Assembly (NCBI GenBank): GCA_023150915.1
Contig: JAKLKA010000034.1
Location: forward strand, 1-57,347
Direction: 5' to 3'
Length of the DNA stretch: 57,347 nucleotides
Source: Polyangiaceae bacterium
GTDB lineage: Bacteria; Myxococcota_A; Polyangia; Polyangiales; Polyangiaceae
Shown piece by piece: positions 17,255-25,163 of the stretch (positions are counted from its first letter, which is position 1; each line of letters begins with the position of its first letter). The notes beneath the pieces were generated by a model that saw only the letters and a list, made by a program, of their open reading frames with translations, had not been told where the DNA came from and ran no database searches. The translations under genes and the position numbers were made by a program.

Positions 17255-19087
17255 TTAGCTGCTGGACGTGGCTGCCCGTCGGGCACTCGTGGGCGGCGGA
17301 TGCACGGCGCTCCACCAGCTTCGCAGCTGCGCGTCATCCCACGCGTCTTTGACGTCGACTCGTTCGAGCGTCGTCAGCAACTCGTCCGCCGACTGCGGGC
17401 GGTCCGCCGGACTCTTGGCGAGCATGCTCGCGACCAGCACCTCCAGAGCTCGTGGCACGGCCTGTTCGCCGAACAGGGGCGACGGCGGCGCCTTGTGCAC
17501 ATGGCAAGAAAGAAGTCCCACGACGGTCTTTTCCTCGAAGAGATGCCGGCCCGTCAGCAGGAAGTACGCCACACAGCCCAGGGCGTAGATGTCAGCCCGA
17601 TGATCGACGTCATCGGGCGCAAGGATCATCTCTGGCGCCATGAAGGCCGGCGTCCCTACCACATCGTTGTCGCGGGTGAGCGCCGGCGCGTCTTCTCGAT
17701 CTGCTCGGGCGACCTCAGTGACCAGTCCGAAGTCGAGCACCTTGGCGATGTCGAGCTCCGTTGCCTGGCGACAGAGAAAGATGTTGGCGGGTTTGACGTC
17801 TCGGTGGATCAGTCCTGCACTGTGTGCCTCTGCCAGTGAGAGGCACACTTGCCGCAGGATCCGGACGACGCGCCACGCTGGCTGGGGACCATCGCGCTCC
17901 ACGAGAACTTTGAGGTCCATGCCGTCGAGAAGCTCCATCACGTAGAAGAAGTCGCCTGCGTCCGTGCGCCCAAAATCGTAGAGTTCCACGGTGTGCGCAG
18001 AACGCAGGTAGGCCGTTGCGCGCGCTTCTTGCTCGAAGCGTCGCAGCGCGCTCGCGGCCCGTGCGGGGGCGACGTCCAGCCGATCCGCCTTGATGATCTT
18101 GAGGGCCACGGGGCGAGCCAGCATCTTGTGTTGGGCCAACCAGACCTCGCCCATGCCGCCATGCCCCAACTCCTCCACCAGCAAGTAGCTGCCGAGATCT
18201 CGCGAACGGCGCCGCTCGCTGCGCAAGGCGTCGTCGATGCGATGAATGCCAATGGAAGTGAAAACACTCAGGACGACGCTCAGCGGTACGTTGGCGAACG
18301 TCTCGGCCGAAAGGATCGCAAAGTAGTCGAGCGCGCTCACCCTGGACCAGACGAACGGCAAGGCAAGCAACGGTAACGCAAGGGAGAGCGCGAGCAGGAA
18401 GTGCTTCTTGGGTGATCCTGGCACGAACGGGGGGAAGAGCACCATGAAGACGCAGGTCCAGGTCAGCCCGTCTACCAAGCTCGGTCCTTCCGCGCTGGCT
18501 TCACCGGACCACTGGAAGAAGTGCAGGCTCTCGAGGGTCTGATGGATCCCAACCGCAAACACCAAGACGAAGGCGAGTCGTGCCACGGTTTCGAGCGGGA
18601 CGCTGGCTTTCCGAGCGGCGCGGTACACCCACCACGCGAGGACCGCCATGACCACATTCTTCAGACGGGCGGGGCTAGTCAGCCCGGGGGCTCCCAACGC
18701 GACACGCAAGCCGAGATCGAGGGGGACCGCGACGGAGTACGCCACCCCCGCGAGTGCTGCGAGAGCGGCAACCCGACCGCGGATGCTCGCCTCGAGCACC
18801 GGATCGCTCTCGACGGACGATGCCCCTACCTCGCCTTCGCGCCGCAGAAGTGTGGTGACCTTCGCGGCGCCCTCGCGCGTCGGGCTCGAATCACGACCCC
18901 GAAACCCGCGCCCCAGCGGACCGAGCTTGGCCAACCCCTTCAGGGGGCCGAGCTGAGTCGGAGCACTCCCGAGGACCGCCGCTTCGAGCTTTGCCAGTGC
19001 CAGCTCTCGCTCGGCGCTGGATTCGAATGCTGCAGGTGGCTCAGCGTCCTCGATGCCGTCGGGCAGGGCTCCAGTCGGCTCCGGCAT
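17255..19087 (-). CDS. Ser/Thr protein kinase with N-terminal membrane domain
   Basis: A 610-residue protein from ATG 19087; ATG 19117 or GTG 19126 would add 10-13 residues. Residues ~1-100 are cytoplasmic and low complexity. Residues ~110-290 form about six hydrophobic helices (AALAALAGVAYSVAVPL, ARLAFVLVFAVGIHQTLE, FVWSRVSALDYFAILSAE). Then comes a complete Hanks-type kinase: G-loop ELGHGGMGEVW, VALKIIK, LIHRDVKPANIF, VLDFGLV, GTPAFMAPE. All catalytic residues are present, so it should be active. No PASTA or sensor domain is seen beyond the membrane part, so signal sensing probably occurs in the membrane. It is monocistronic here. Confidence 0.93.
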   Translation of the reverse strand: MPEPTGALPDGIEDAEPPAAFESSAERELALAKLEAAVLGSAPTQLGPLKGLAKLGPLGRGFRGRDSSPTREGAAKVTTLLRREGEVGASSVESDPVLEASIRGRVAALAALAGVAYSVAVPLDLGLRVALGAPGLTSPARLKNVVMAVLAWWVYRAARKASVPLETVARLAFVLVFAVGIHQTLESLHFFQWSGEASAEGPSLVDGLTWTCVFMVLFPPFVPGSPKKHFLLALSLALPLLALPFVWSRVSALDYFAILSAETFANVPLSVVLSVFTSIGIHRIDDALRSERRRSRDLGSYLLVEELGHGGMGEVWLAQHKMLARPVALKIIKADRLDVAPARAASALRRFEQEARATAYLRSAHTVELYDFGRTDAGDFFYVMELLDGMDLKVLVERDGPQPAWRVVRILRQVCLSLAEAHSAGLIHRDVKPANIFLCRQATELDIAKVLDFGLVTEVARADREDAPALTRDNDVVGTPAFMAPEMILAPDDVDHRADIYALGCVAYFLLTGRHLFEEKTVVGLLSCHVHKAPPSPLFGEQAVPRALEVLVASMLAKSPADRPQSADELLTTLERVDVKDAWDDAQLRSWWSAVHPPPTSARRAATSSS

Positions 19088-19408
19088 GGCCGGGATGATA
19101 CAGCATGGCGCAGGCATTCCCGGCACAGCGATCGTCTTGGGCTCTTGCGCCGACGAGCCTCACTCAAACAGCACCATCTGGCGCCCGGCCACGGCGTGGA
19201 AGCTCGTGCCCAGGAACGGTAAGACCCCCCTCCAGGAGTTGGGGCAGGAAGAGAGGAGGTGGAGGTTCCCAGAGCTCGCCGAGCTCCGGCCGCCGCCGTC
19301 GATACTCGACGCCGGCCGCGCCCGACGTGACCTCCGAGACCCGCAACACGCTCCACAGCGGCCCTGCCGTCCTTGGGCTCGGACGGCCCCCGCGCTATCG
19401 TGTCTCGC
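19088..19408. other. Divergent intergenic region with repeat, hairpin and possible gene remnant
   Basis: About 320 bp between the kinase and the zinc-ribbon gene. It holds copy B of the 21-bp repeat (19236-19256), a hairpin 19292-19316 (arms GCCGCCGTCGA/TCGACGCCGGC, loop TAC, one mismatch), and on the minus strand 19160-19230 a stretch reading like a protein C-terminus (VLPFLGTSFHAVAGRQMVLFE then stop). No intact gene is supported. Confidence 0.5.
19236..19256 (+). repeat. 21-bp perfect direct repeat, copy B
   Basis: Identical to 12990-13010, same orientation, 6.2 kb apart. It lies next to the possible truncated reading frame at 19160-19230. Confidence 0.85.
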
Positions 19409-19945
19409 ATGCGGTGCGGTCATTGCGGCTCGAACCTGTCCGCCGAGGACCTCACCCGGAGCAACTGCAAGTACTGCGGCACGGTGCTCCCGCACCGCGC
19501 CAGAGCCGCCGAGAGGGCAGCCGCCGTGGAGCAGATCTTCGCGGACGCGAACCAGAACGGGATCCCCGACGTCGTGGAGGGGGTGTTCGGGGGGGTCGGC
19601 AACATTGGTCCGGGCGTCATGGGAAACGCTGCCGTGCAGACCGTGGTGAGCACCACCGCTGCCGTCACCTCTTCGAGCGCGAGCGTCGTCGTCGTGAACG
19701 GCGTCGTCCAGCCGGGAGGCGAGCTTCCGATCGAGGTCCAGACGGCTCTCGCGAACGCCGGCGTGTCGATCGCCGGCGTCGCACCCGCGCCCGTACGAAA
19801 GCTCGTCGCCCCGGTCGTGGAGGACGTCGCCGCCGCGCCGCGCGCGAGATTCGCGCTCTGGCTCGTGGTCGGCCTCAGCGTCATCGCAGTCGCCGCGCTC
19901 GTCGTGGTCGTGCTCGTGCTCGCAGGGGCGGCGGGCGGCTCCTGA
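19409..19945 (+). CDS. Zinc-ribbon protein with C-terminal membrane anchor
   Basis: A 178-residue protein from ATG 19409. A zinc ribbon is at the extreme N-terminus: C3-x2-C6 (CGHC) and C20-x2-C23 (CKYC). A short acidic stretch DANQNGIPDVVEG follows, then a Val/Ser/Thr-rich middle and one C-terminal transmembrane helix (WLVVGLSVIAVAALVVVVLVLAGAA). The order suggests a tail-anchored cytoplasmic protein with its ribbon free. I do not recognise the family. Confidence 0.72.
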   Translation: MRCGHCGSNLSAEDLTRSNCKYCGTVLPHRARAAERAAAVEQIFADANQNGIPDVVEGVFGGVGNIGPGVMGNAAVQTVVSTTAAVTSSSASVVVVNGVVQPGGELPIEVQTALANAGVSIAGVAPAPVRKLVAPVVEDVAAAPRARFALWLVVGLSVIAVAALVVVVLVLAGAAGGS

Positions 19946-20072
19946 GAAACCGCGCAGGCTGCGCTGGCTCGCCGCCGCCGGGCTCGACGGATCGGCAGTG
20001 AGCGCCGCGGCTTTCGCCGGATGGTCGATCATGGCGCTCGAAGCAGCGCTGACCGGCACGCGCTGCTCGCGC

Positions 20073-22022
20073 CTACGGCTGCTTCGGCTTGGCGCCCGGC
20101 TTCTTCGCGATCGGCGGCTTCTTGATCGCGCCGCGCCCGGTGCCCATGGCTGCAGCGCCGCCGCGCCCCCGCATGCCGAGGCCACCGATCGAACCGAGCC
20201 CGATCCCCTCGCCGCGACCGCCGCCGCCAATCCCGGTGCCACGCAGGCCCAACCCCCCGAGGCCGCCCGTGCCCAGCACCGCGCTGGTGTCGCCGATCAG
20301 GCCCCCGAGGGCAGAGTCGGCGAAGAGCCCGCTCTCGCGCGCGTGGGAGAGATCGATCCGCGCGTGGATGCTCGAGGGCGCGCGCGCCAGAAGCTTGGGG
20401 CCCATGGTCCGGAGGCACTCGCTCACCTCGGGGGGCGCGTCGCCCGAGACGCTCACGCTCACCGAACCGTCGTCCTTCACCACGGCGTCGAGCTCGGCCA
20501 GCGATTTGCCGCCCCGCTCGGGCAGTCGCCAGTGGCTCGGCTCGAGGCACAAGCGCACCAGCGAGGCCACGTTGCGCTTCGCGTCCGCCTTCGCGTCGTC
20601 TGCCAGCGCCGCGCGTTCGTCGAACTCGGGCGCCGCTTTCTTCTGGGCGAATAGCCCGAGCAACCCGAACGAGCTCTGCCGGGGTCGCGCCGCCTTCTTC
20701 TGCGCTTCGAGCTCGGCGACGCGCGCGACGTCGTGCGTGCGCTTCGCGAGCGCGATGAGCACGTCGAAGGCGTCGGCCGCGCCCTTGGGGCTGAGCGTCA
20801 CCGCCCGCTCCGCGAGGCGGGATGCCCCCCGGTCGTCGTGGCGGTGGGCGGCGCGGAGCGACAGCTCCGAGAGGATGAGGGCGCGGGTTTCTGCGCCGGC
20901 CGCCAGCTCCTCGACGTCGATGCCGAGCCGCTCGACGATGTCCGCCGCGATCCGCGTCTCGGGCTCGCGCACGTAGGTCACCGCGAAGGGCCGCGCCGAG
21001 GTGAGCACGCGGTCGAGCTCGGCCAGCGCCAGCGTCAGCGCCTCGCGGAAGCGACCGGCACGGTACTCGGCGACGAGCATGGCCTCGCGGAGCTGGAGGC
21101 GCGACACCGGTTCCTTCGACGCTTCGGGCTGAGCCAGGGCGCGGGCAAACGCCCGGGCCGCATCGACGTGGCGCCCCTGGGCGCCCAGCAAGATGCCGTG
21201 GCGCACGTGAAGCTCGAAGCCGAGGTCGGCGGGTGCGTGGGCGAGCAACGCTTCGGTCTCGACCAGCGCCTCCGCGCTCTCTCCCCCCTGCCAGCGGTGA
21301 AGCATCAGCGAGTAGCGCGCCAGCCGTCCGAGGTCCGTGCCGGCGGGCGCCAGGTCCCGCGCGCGCTCGAGCGGGGCAATCGCCAGCGCAGACTGGCGAT
21401 CCGCGTCGGCGTAGAGCTCACCGTAGACGAGCGAAGCTTCCGCGGGGTGATTCATGACCACGATGTCCGACTGCCGATTCGACTCGTCGTGCAGGCGCGC
21501 GACCGCCAGCGCCAAGGCTGCGGTCGGCGCCTTCTCGAGCTGCTTCTCGAAGGCAGCGACGGCCTTCTCGTGAGCGGCCTGGATGCGCTCACTCTGCTTT
21601 TCGAACACAGCGCGCACCCGCCGCTCTTTGGCTTCGGACGGGGCGCACTTGTCGGCCTCACAGCTCAGCGCCTGGAAGTACGCCTCGTGCACGGGCTCGG
21701 CGGCTTTCGCCAGCTGGGCAGTGGCAGCCAGCGCCTGCTCGAACCGCGCGCGCCACGGGGCCGCAAGCTCCTGGGCGACCCGTTGATCGTCGAAGGGGCG
21801 AGCCGCGATTGGACCGACGCGGACTTCGACCCAGCGCGCCCAAGGCGTGAGCGTGGCGTTCGTCGCGGGCAGAGCCTTGGGCTCGGGGGGCGGAGCAGGC
21901 TCTTTGCGCTCCGCGGCCGGGGCCGCGACCGCCGTGCGGGGGGCCGGCGCGCGGGGCGAAGCCGCGGCGCCCGCACAACCCGCCGACAGAAGCAGCAGCC
22001 CTAGCGACCCAGTTCGGCGCAT
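20073..22022 (-). CDS. Large lipoprotein with helical repeats and Gly-rich C-terminal tail
   Basis: A 649-residue protein with lipobox SAGC (C16), a Pro/Ala linker, and then ~450 residues of Ala/Glu/Leu-rich helix pairs typical of TPR-like solenoids (ALAVARLHDESNRQSD, HVRHGILLGAQGRHVDAARAFARAL). From about residue 510 a small domain with two Cys (RLCLEPSHWRLPERG... VSECLRTM) resembles the TonB-like/AgmX C-terminal fold. The last ~75 residues are Gly/Leu/Ile/Arg-rich (GTGGLGGLGLRGTGIGGGG, GIGLGSIGGLG), a pattern seen in myxobacterial gliding- and cell-envelope proteins. Probably periplasmic and part of a protein complex. Confidence 0.78.
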   Translation of the reverse strand: MRRTGSLGLLLLSAGCAGAAASPRAPAPRTAVAAPAAERKEPAPPPEPKALPATNATLTPWARWVEVRVGPIAARPFDDQRVAQELAAPWRARFEQALAATAQLAKAAEPVHEAYFQALSCEADKCAPSEAKERRVRAVFEKQSERIQAAHEKAVAAFEKQLEKAPTAALALAVARLHDESNRQSDIVVMNHPAEASLVYGELYADADRQSALAIAPLERARDLAPAGTDLGRLARYSLMLHRWQGGESAEALVETEALLAHAPADLGFELHVRHGILLGAQGRHVDAARAFARALAQPEASKEPVSRLQLREAMLVAEYRAGRFREALTLALAELDRVLTSARPFAVTYVREPETRIAADIVERLGIDVEELAAGAETRALILSELSLRAAHRHDDRGASRLAERAVTLSPKGAADAFDVLIALAKRTHDVARVAELEAQKKAARPRQSSFGLLGLFAQKKAAPEFDERAALADDAKADAKRNVASLVRLCLEPSHWRLPERGGKSLAELDAVVKDDGSVSVSVSGDAPPEVSECLRTMGPKLLARAPSSIHARIDLSHARESGLFADSALGGLIGDTSAVLGTGGLGGLGLRGTGIGGGGRGEGIGLGSIGGLGMRGRGGAAAMGTGRGAIKKPPIAKKPGAKPKQP

Positions 22023-22069
22023 GTGCCTCGTACGCTTCGGCGGCAGGACGCCTTCCCAATCCCGCCGGC

Positions 22070-22417
22070 GTGAGGCTCACTTCACCGGCGGCGGCGCGAT
22101 GTGCTCCAGGTTCGAGCCCCCGGGACCCGGATGCCGACGGGGTCTCACTGCACCGGCGTCTCGCCCTCGCCCTGGTGCTCGAGTGCCTGCTCCGTTCGCG
22201 CATCGATGCGCCCGGCGAAGGCGTCCCGCTCGCGGATCTGTTCGCCGCCGGCTGGCCCGGCGATCGCGCGGACGCCCACTCTGCCGCGATGCGCGTCCAT
22301 CAGGCCATCGCCACGCTGCGCAAGCTGGGTCTTCGCTCGGCGCTTTTGCGCAAGCAAGACGGCTATCTGCTCGACCCGAGCGTTCCGGTCGCGCGCGTGC
22401 AGAAGCCGGACGCGTGA
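22070..22417 (+). CDS. Stand-alone winged-helix-like domain protein
   Basis: A 115-residue protein from GTG 22070 (start uncertain, no clear ribosome-binding site). The body VSLHRRLALALVLECLLRSR ... PLADLFAAGWPGDRADAHSAAMRVHQAIATLRKLGL ... LLRKQDGYLLDP is a pattern I know as a C-terminal OmpR-type winged helix of large myxobacterial regulators and kinases. Here it stands alone, so it is either a small DNA-binding protein or the remnant of a bigger one. Confidence 0.6.
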   Translation: MRLTSPAAARCAPGSSPRDPDADGVSLHRRLALALVLECLLRSRIDAPGEGVPLADLFAAGWPGDRADAHSAAMRVHQAIATLRKLGLRSALLRKQDGYLLDPSVPVARVQKPDA

Positions 22418-22545
22418 GGGTTTCGGTGTTCGCCGCCGAGTCCGGCGGTGGTCCGCGCTCCCGGCCGCTGGCGCGTCACGAAGGAGCCGCGCGCCCCACG
22501 CGACCCCGAGTTGCTGCCTCGCAGCGCTGCGCTTACCCTTGGGAA

Positions 22546-23337
22546 ATGAACGCCTACGCGCGCGCGGCCAGCGCCTCGCTCCTGGTCTCGGTTTTGTGGT
22601 GGCAGGCGAGCTGCGGCCCCAGCGACGACGCGACGGCGGGCCCCGGCGGCAACGTCGTCGGCAAGCAGGACGCTTCCACGGGGGGACAGCCCGGATCGGG
22701 AGGAAGCGGCAGCGGCGCGGGAACCGGCGGCTCGCTGCTGGTCGACTCCGGACCGCCCAGCGACGGCCCCGCTCCGGACGGCAAGCCGGCGGCGGTGAAC
22801 CTCATTCCGAACGGCGACTTCACTCAAGGCAACACGCTGTTCGGATCCGACTACGCCTTCGCCACCAAGAACACCGCAGAGGGGCAGTACACCGTTGGCA
22901 CGAACGCGCAGGCGTTCAACGGCCTGCTCGTCACCGCGGGTGATCACACCGCGGGCAACGGGCTGATGTTCATCGGCAACGGCAAGGCCACGCCCGATCG
23001 GGTCTGGCACACCACGGCGTCGATCGCGGTGCAGCCGAACACGAATTACTACTTCGAGGCGTTCGTGATGAACCTGTGCTGCGCCTCGGGCCTGGGCAAC
23101 GGCGTCGACCCGGTCGGGCCGAGCGAGCTCTCGTTCTACGCAAACAAGCAGCTCCTGGGCACGCGCACGTCGTCGAAGCTCGGCGTCTGGGAGGGCCTGA
23201 CCACGAGCTGGAATTCCGGTTCAGCCACCTCGGTTTCCCTCGAGCTCGTGAACGCCAACACCGTGGCCGCGGGCAACGACTTCGCGGTCGACGACATCTA
23301 CTTGGGGATCGTGTCGACCGTTCAACCGCCGAAATGA
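22546..23337 (+). CDS. Lipoprotein with carbohydrate-binding-like beta-sandwich
   Basis: A 263-residue protein, ATG 22546 behind GGGAA. Lipobox-like QASC (C23), Gly/Ser linker with GGQPGSGGSGSG, then from about residue 85 a jelly-roll domain: NLIPNGDFTQGNTLF, VWHTTASIAVQPNTNYYFEAFVMN, SATSVSLELVNANTVAAGNDFAVDDIYLG. This start and end pattern is typical of CBM4/9-like and other galactose-binding-like domains. Ligand unknown; probably an exported binding protein. Confidence 0.8.
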   Translation: MNAYARAASASLLVSVLWWQASCGPSDDATAGPGGNVVGKQDASTGGQPGSGGSGSGAGTGGSLLVDSGPPSDGPAPDGKPAAVNLIPNGDFTQGNTLFGSDYAFATKNTAEGQYTVGTNAQAFNGLLVTAGDHTAGNGLMFIGNGKATPDRVWHTTASIAVQPNTNYYFEAFVMNLCCASGLGNGVDPVGPSELSFYANKQLLGTRTSSKLGVWEGLTTSWNSGSATSVSLELVNANTVAAGNDFAVDDIYLGIVSTVQPPK

Positions 23338-23402
23338 GGACGCGAAACCACGTTTTACATTTGGCATGACCAGTCAGCGCGACCGAGCCAGCCGCAAGTA
23401 GG

Positions 23403-23426
23403 AAAGAACGCTGTCGCGTGTTCTTT
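23403..23426. terminator. Candidate bidirectional terminator
   Basis: Between convergent genes: arms AAAGAAC (23403-23409) and GTTCTTT (23420-23426) around a 10-nt GC-rich loop with further GC pairing. An A-run on one side and a T-run on the other suit termination on both strands. Confidence 0.45.
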
Positions 23427-23454
23427 GGGCCGCCCGCTGCCCCGACCGATCCCC

Positions 23455-25152
23455 TCACCCCCCCAGCGCATCGAGAAAGGCGTGCACGGCGGCTTGCTCG
23501 AGATGGACGAGCACGACCACGAAATCTCCGGGCAGCGCCGCGTCGAAGACCGAGCGCAGGGCCTCGACCTCGGAGCTCACGGTTGCAACCGCCGCGAGCG
23601 GGAAGCCCAGCGCGGTGAGTGCGTGCTCGAACATTGCAGGCACCTCGCCGGGCGCTCGGCCTCGCAGGTAACCGGTCAGATCGCGCAGCAGCACGCGATG
23701 GGGCTGGGCTGCGCGAATCGCGCTCGCGACCTCGGCGATGTCGTGCTCGCTGCGATCGCCGGCGGCGCCCGCGACCACGATCAAGCGGCCGGGGCGATCG
23801 CGAAGAAGCTTGGCCGAGAGCTGCAGCACGCCGCGGATGCCCTCGGGATTGTGGCCGAAATCGAGCAACACGCGCACTCCGCTCCGCTCCAAGAGCTGGC
23901 CCCTCCGCGGATTGTCCGAGGGCTGGAAGGTGGTGAGGGCGCGAGCGATGGCGTCTTGCCCGATCCCGAGCGCCCGGGCCATGGCCACGCACGCGACGAC
24001 GTTCTCCACGTTGTAGCCCGCGGCGCCGCCGAAGGTGAGCGGCACGGCGGCGACATCGACGACGAGCTCCGCGCCGTCCAGGATCTTCCCGCCCTCCGCA
24101 GAGACCGTGCGTACGCCGCGAGCGCGTGCCCCTGCCATCACGGCACGTGCGGCGGGGTCGTCGCGATCGAGGTTGGCGAAGAAGACCACCGCTCGGTCCA
24201 AGCTCGACGCGAGCGCGACCAGCTTTTCGTCGTGAGCGTTCAGCACCACGGTGCCCGCCGGGCGCACGGCGTCGGCCACCACAGCCTTCACGCGCGTCAT
24301 GGCCGCCAGATCGTCGACGCCGTAGCTGCCAAGGTGGTCGTCGCTGACGTTGGTGATCAGTGCCGCGTCACAGCTCTCGACGGCCAGGCCGCGCCGGAGG
24401 ATGCCTCCGCGGGCCGTCTCGAGCACCGCGAAGTCGACGCCCGGGTCGCGGAGCACGATGCGCGCGGCTGCGGGTCCGGTCCAGTCGCCGCTCTGGACGA
24501 CCTTGGCTCCGATCGAGATCTCGTCGCTCGACGCGGCTCCGACGCGAAAGCCTGCCTCGCGCACCATGCGCGCCAGGAGGCGCGTGGAGGTCGTCTTGCC
24601 GTTGGTCCCGGTCACTAACATAACCGGGATCGCACCCAAGTCTTGCCAGGGCACGTCGGCCACGTCGGGGAGCGCGGCGCGCGGCCAGCACGCGGACCGC
24701 GACCCCTCGCCAATGCTGACCTGCTCGTCGTCCCAGAGTAGCGGAAGCGTTCGGCGCCTGGCCTCCGCCTGCAACGCCACGAGGCGCGGGCTCCGGTCGC
24801 GCTGGATCATCGCGCCGATCTCGCTCTGTTTCGGCTCGAGGGTGAGCGCCTGCCGCCCCGCCAGAAGCTCCGCGGCCGAGAGCGCCGCCCATTCGCTGAT
24901 CTCGGCGCACGCCAGCATCACGTCGATGGGGGCTTCGTACCCGATGACCGCTCCGCCTCGATGGATTTGTGACCTCAGCGCGACCTCGACGGAAAGGCCA
25001 AGCGCCGCCCGCATGCGAGAAAGCTCCCGCGAGTACGCATCGAGCACCGCGCCCGGGGACTCCGTGGCACCGAGCGCGACCTCCACGATCACCAGAGGCG
25101 CGCGCGAGAGCAGGTTCGGTCCAGTCAACCGGCGAGCGTCGAGCAGCTCCAT
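23455..25152 (-). CDS. CphA-like Mur-ligase protein lacking the ATP-grasp domain
   Basis: A 565-residue protein starting 11 nt after the cphA stop. Its N-terminus (MELLDARRLTGPNLLSRAPL) mirrors that of the adjacent CphA (MELLERRVYRGPSLYAHFPV). Residues 145-157 (VSIGEGSRSACWP) align with the IQFGHGKYQKR segment that precedes the ATP-grasp domain in CphA (198-208). Only ~25 residues later the Mur-ligase P-loop GTNGKTT begins (G182, K186), against G500 in CphA, so the ATP-grasp module is missing. The Mur part is complete: DEISIGAKVVQSGDWTGPAAARIVLRDP, VLETARGGILR, DDHLG, LLDFGHNPEGI, VVAGAAGDRS. It should form an amide bond by ATP-driven acyl phosphate chemistry, perhaps adding Arg or another amino acid to a beta-Asp end. 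This is not the CphA2 layout, which keeps ATP-grasp. Confidence 0.9.
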   Translation of the reverse strand: MELLDARRLTGPNLLSRAPLVIVEVALGATESPGAVLDAYSRELSRMRAALGLSVEVALRSQIHRGGAVIGYEAPIDVMLACAEISEWAALSAAELLAGRQALTLEPKQSEIGAMIQRDRSPRLVALQAEARRRTLPLLWDDEQVSIGEGSRSACWPRAALPDVADVPWQDLGAIPVMLVTGTNGKTTSTRLLARMVREAGFRVGAASSDEISIGAKVVQSGDWTGPAAARIVLRDPGVDFAVLETARGGILRRGLAVESCDAALITNVSDDHLGSYGVDDLAAMTRVKAVVADAVRPAGTVVLNAHDEKLVALASSLDRAVVFFANLDRDDPAARAVMAGARARGVRTVSAEGGKILDGAELVVDVAAVPLTFGGAAGYNVENVVACVAMARALGIGQDAIARALTTFQPSDNPRRGQLLERSGVRVLLDFGHNPEGIRGVLQLSAKLLRDRPGRLIVVAGAAGDRSEHDIAEVASAIRAAQPHRVLLRDLTGYLRGRAPGEVPAMFEHALTALGFPLAAVATVSSEVEALRSVFDAALPGDFVVVLVHLEQAAVHAFLDALGG

Positions 25153-25163
25153 GGCAGCGCCCT

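Noticed and set aside
22100-22140. tRNA-like T-loop GGTTCGAGCCCC near 22105
   Set aside because: No acceptor, D or anticodon arms can be drawn around it.
23455-25152. Naming the ATP-grasp-less protein CphA2
   Set aside because: CphA2 retains the ATP-grasp domain and has a degenerate Mur part; this protein is the opposite, so the name would mislead.
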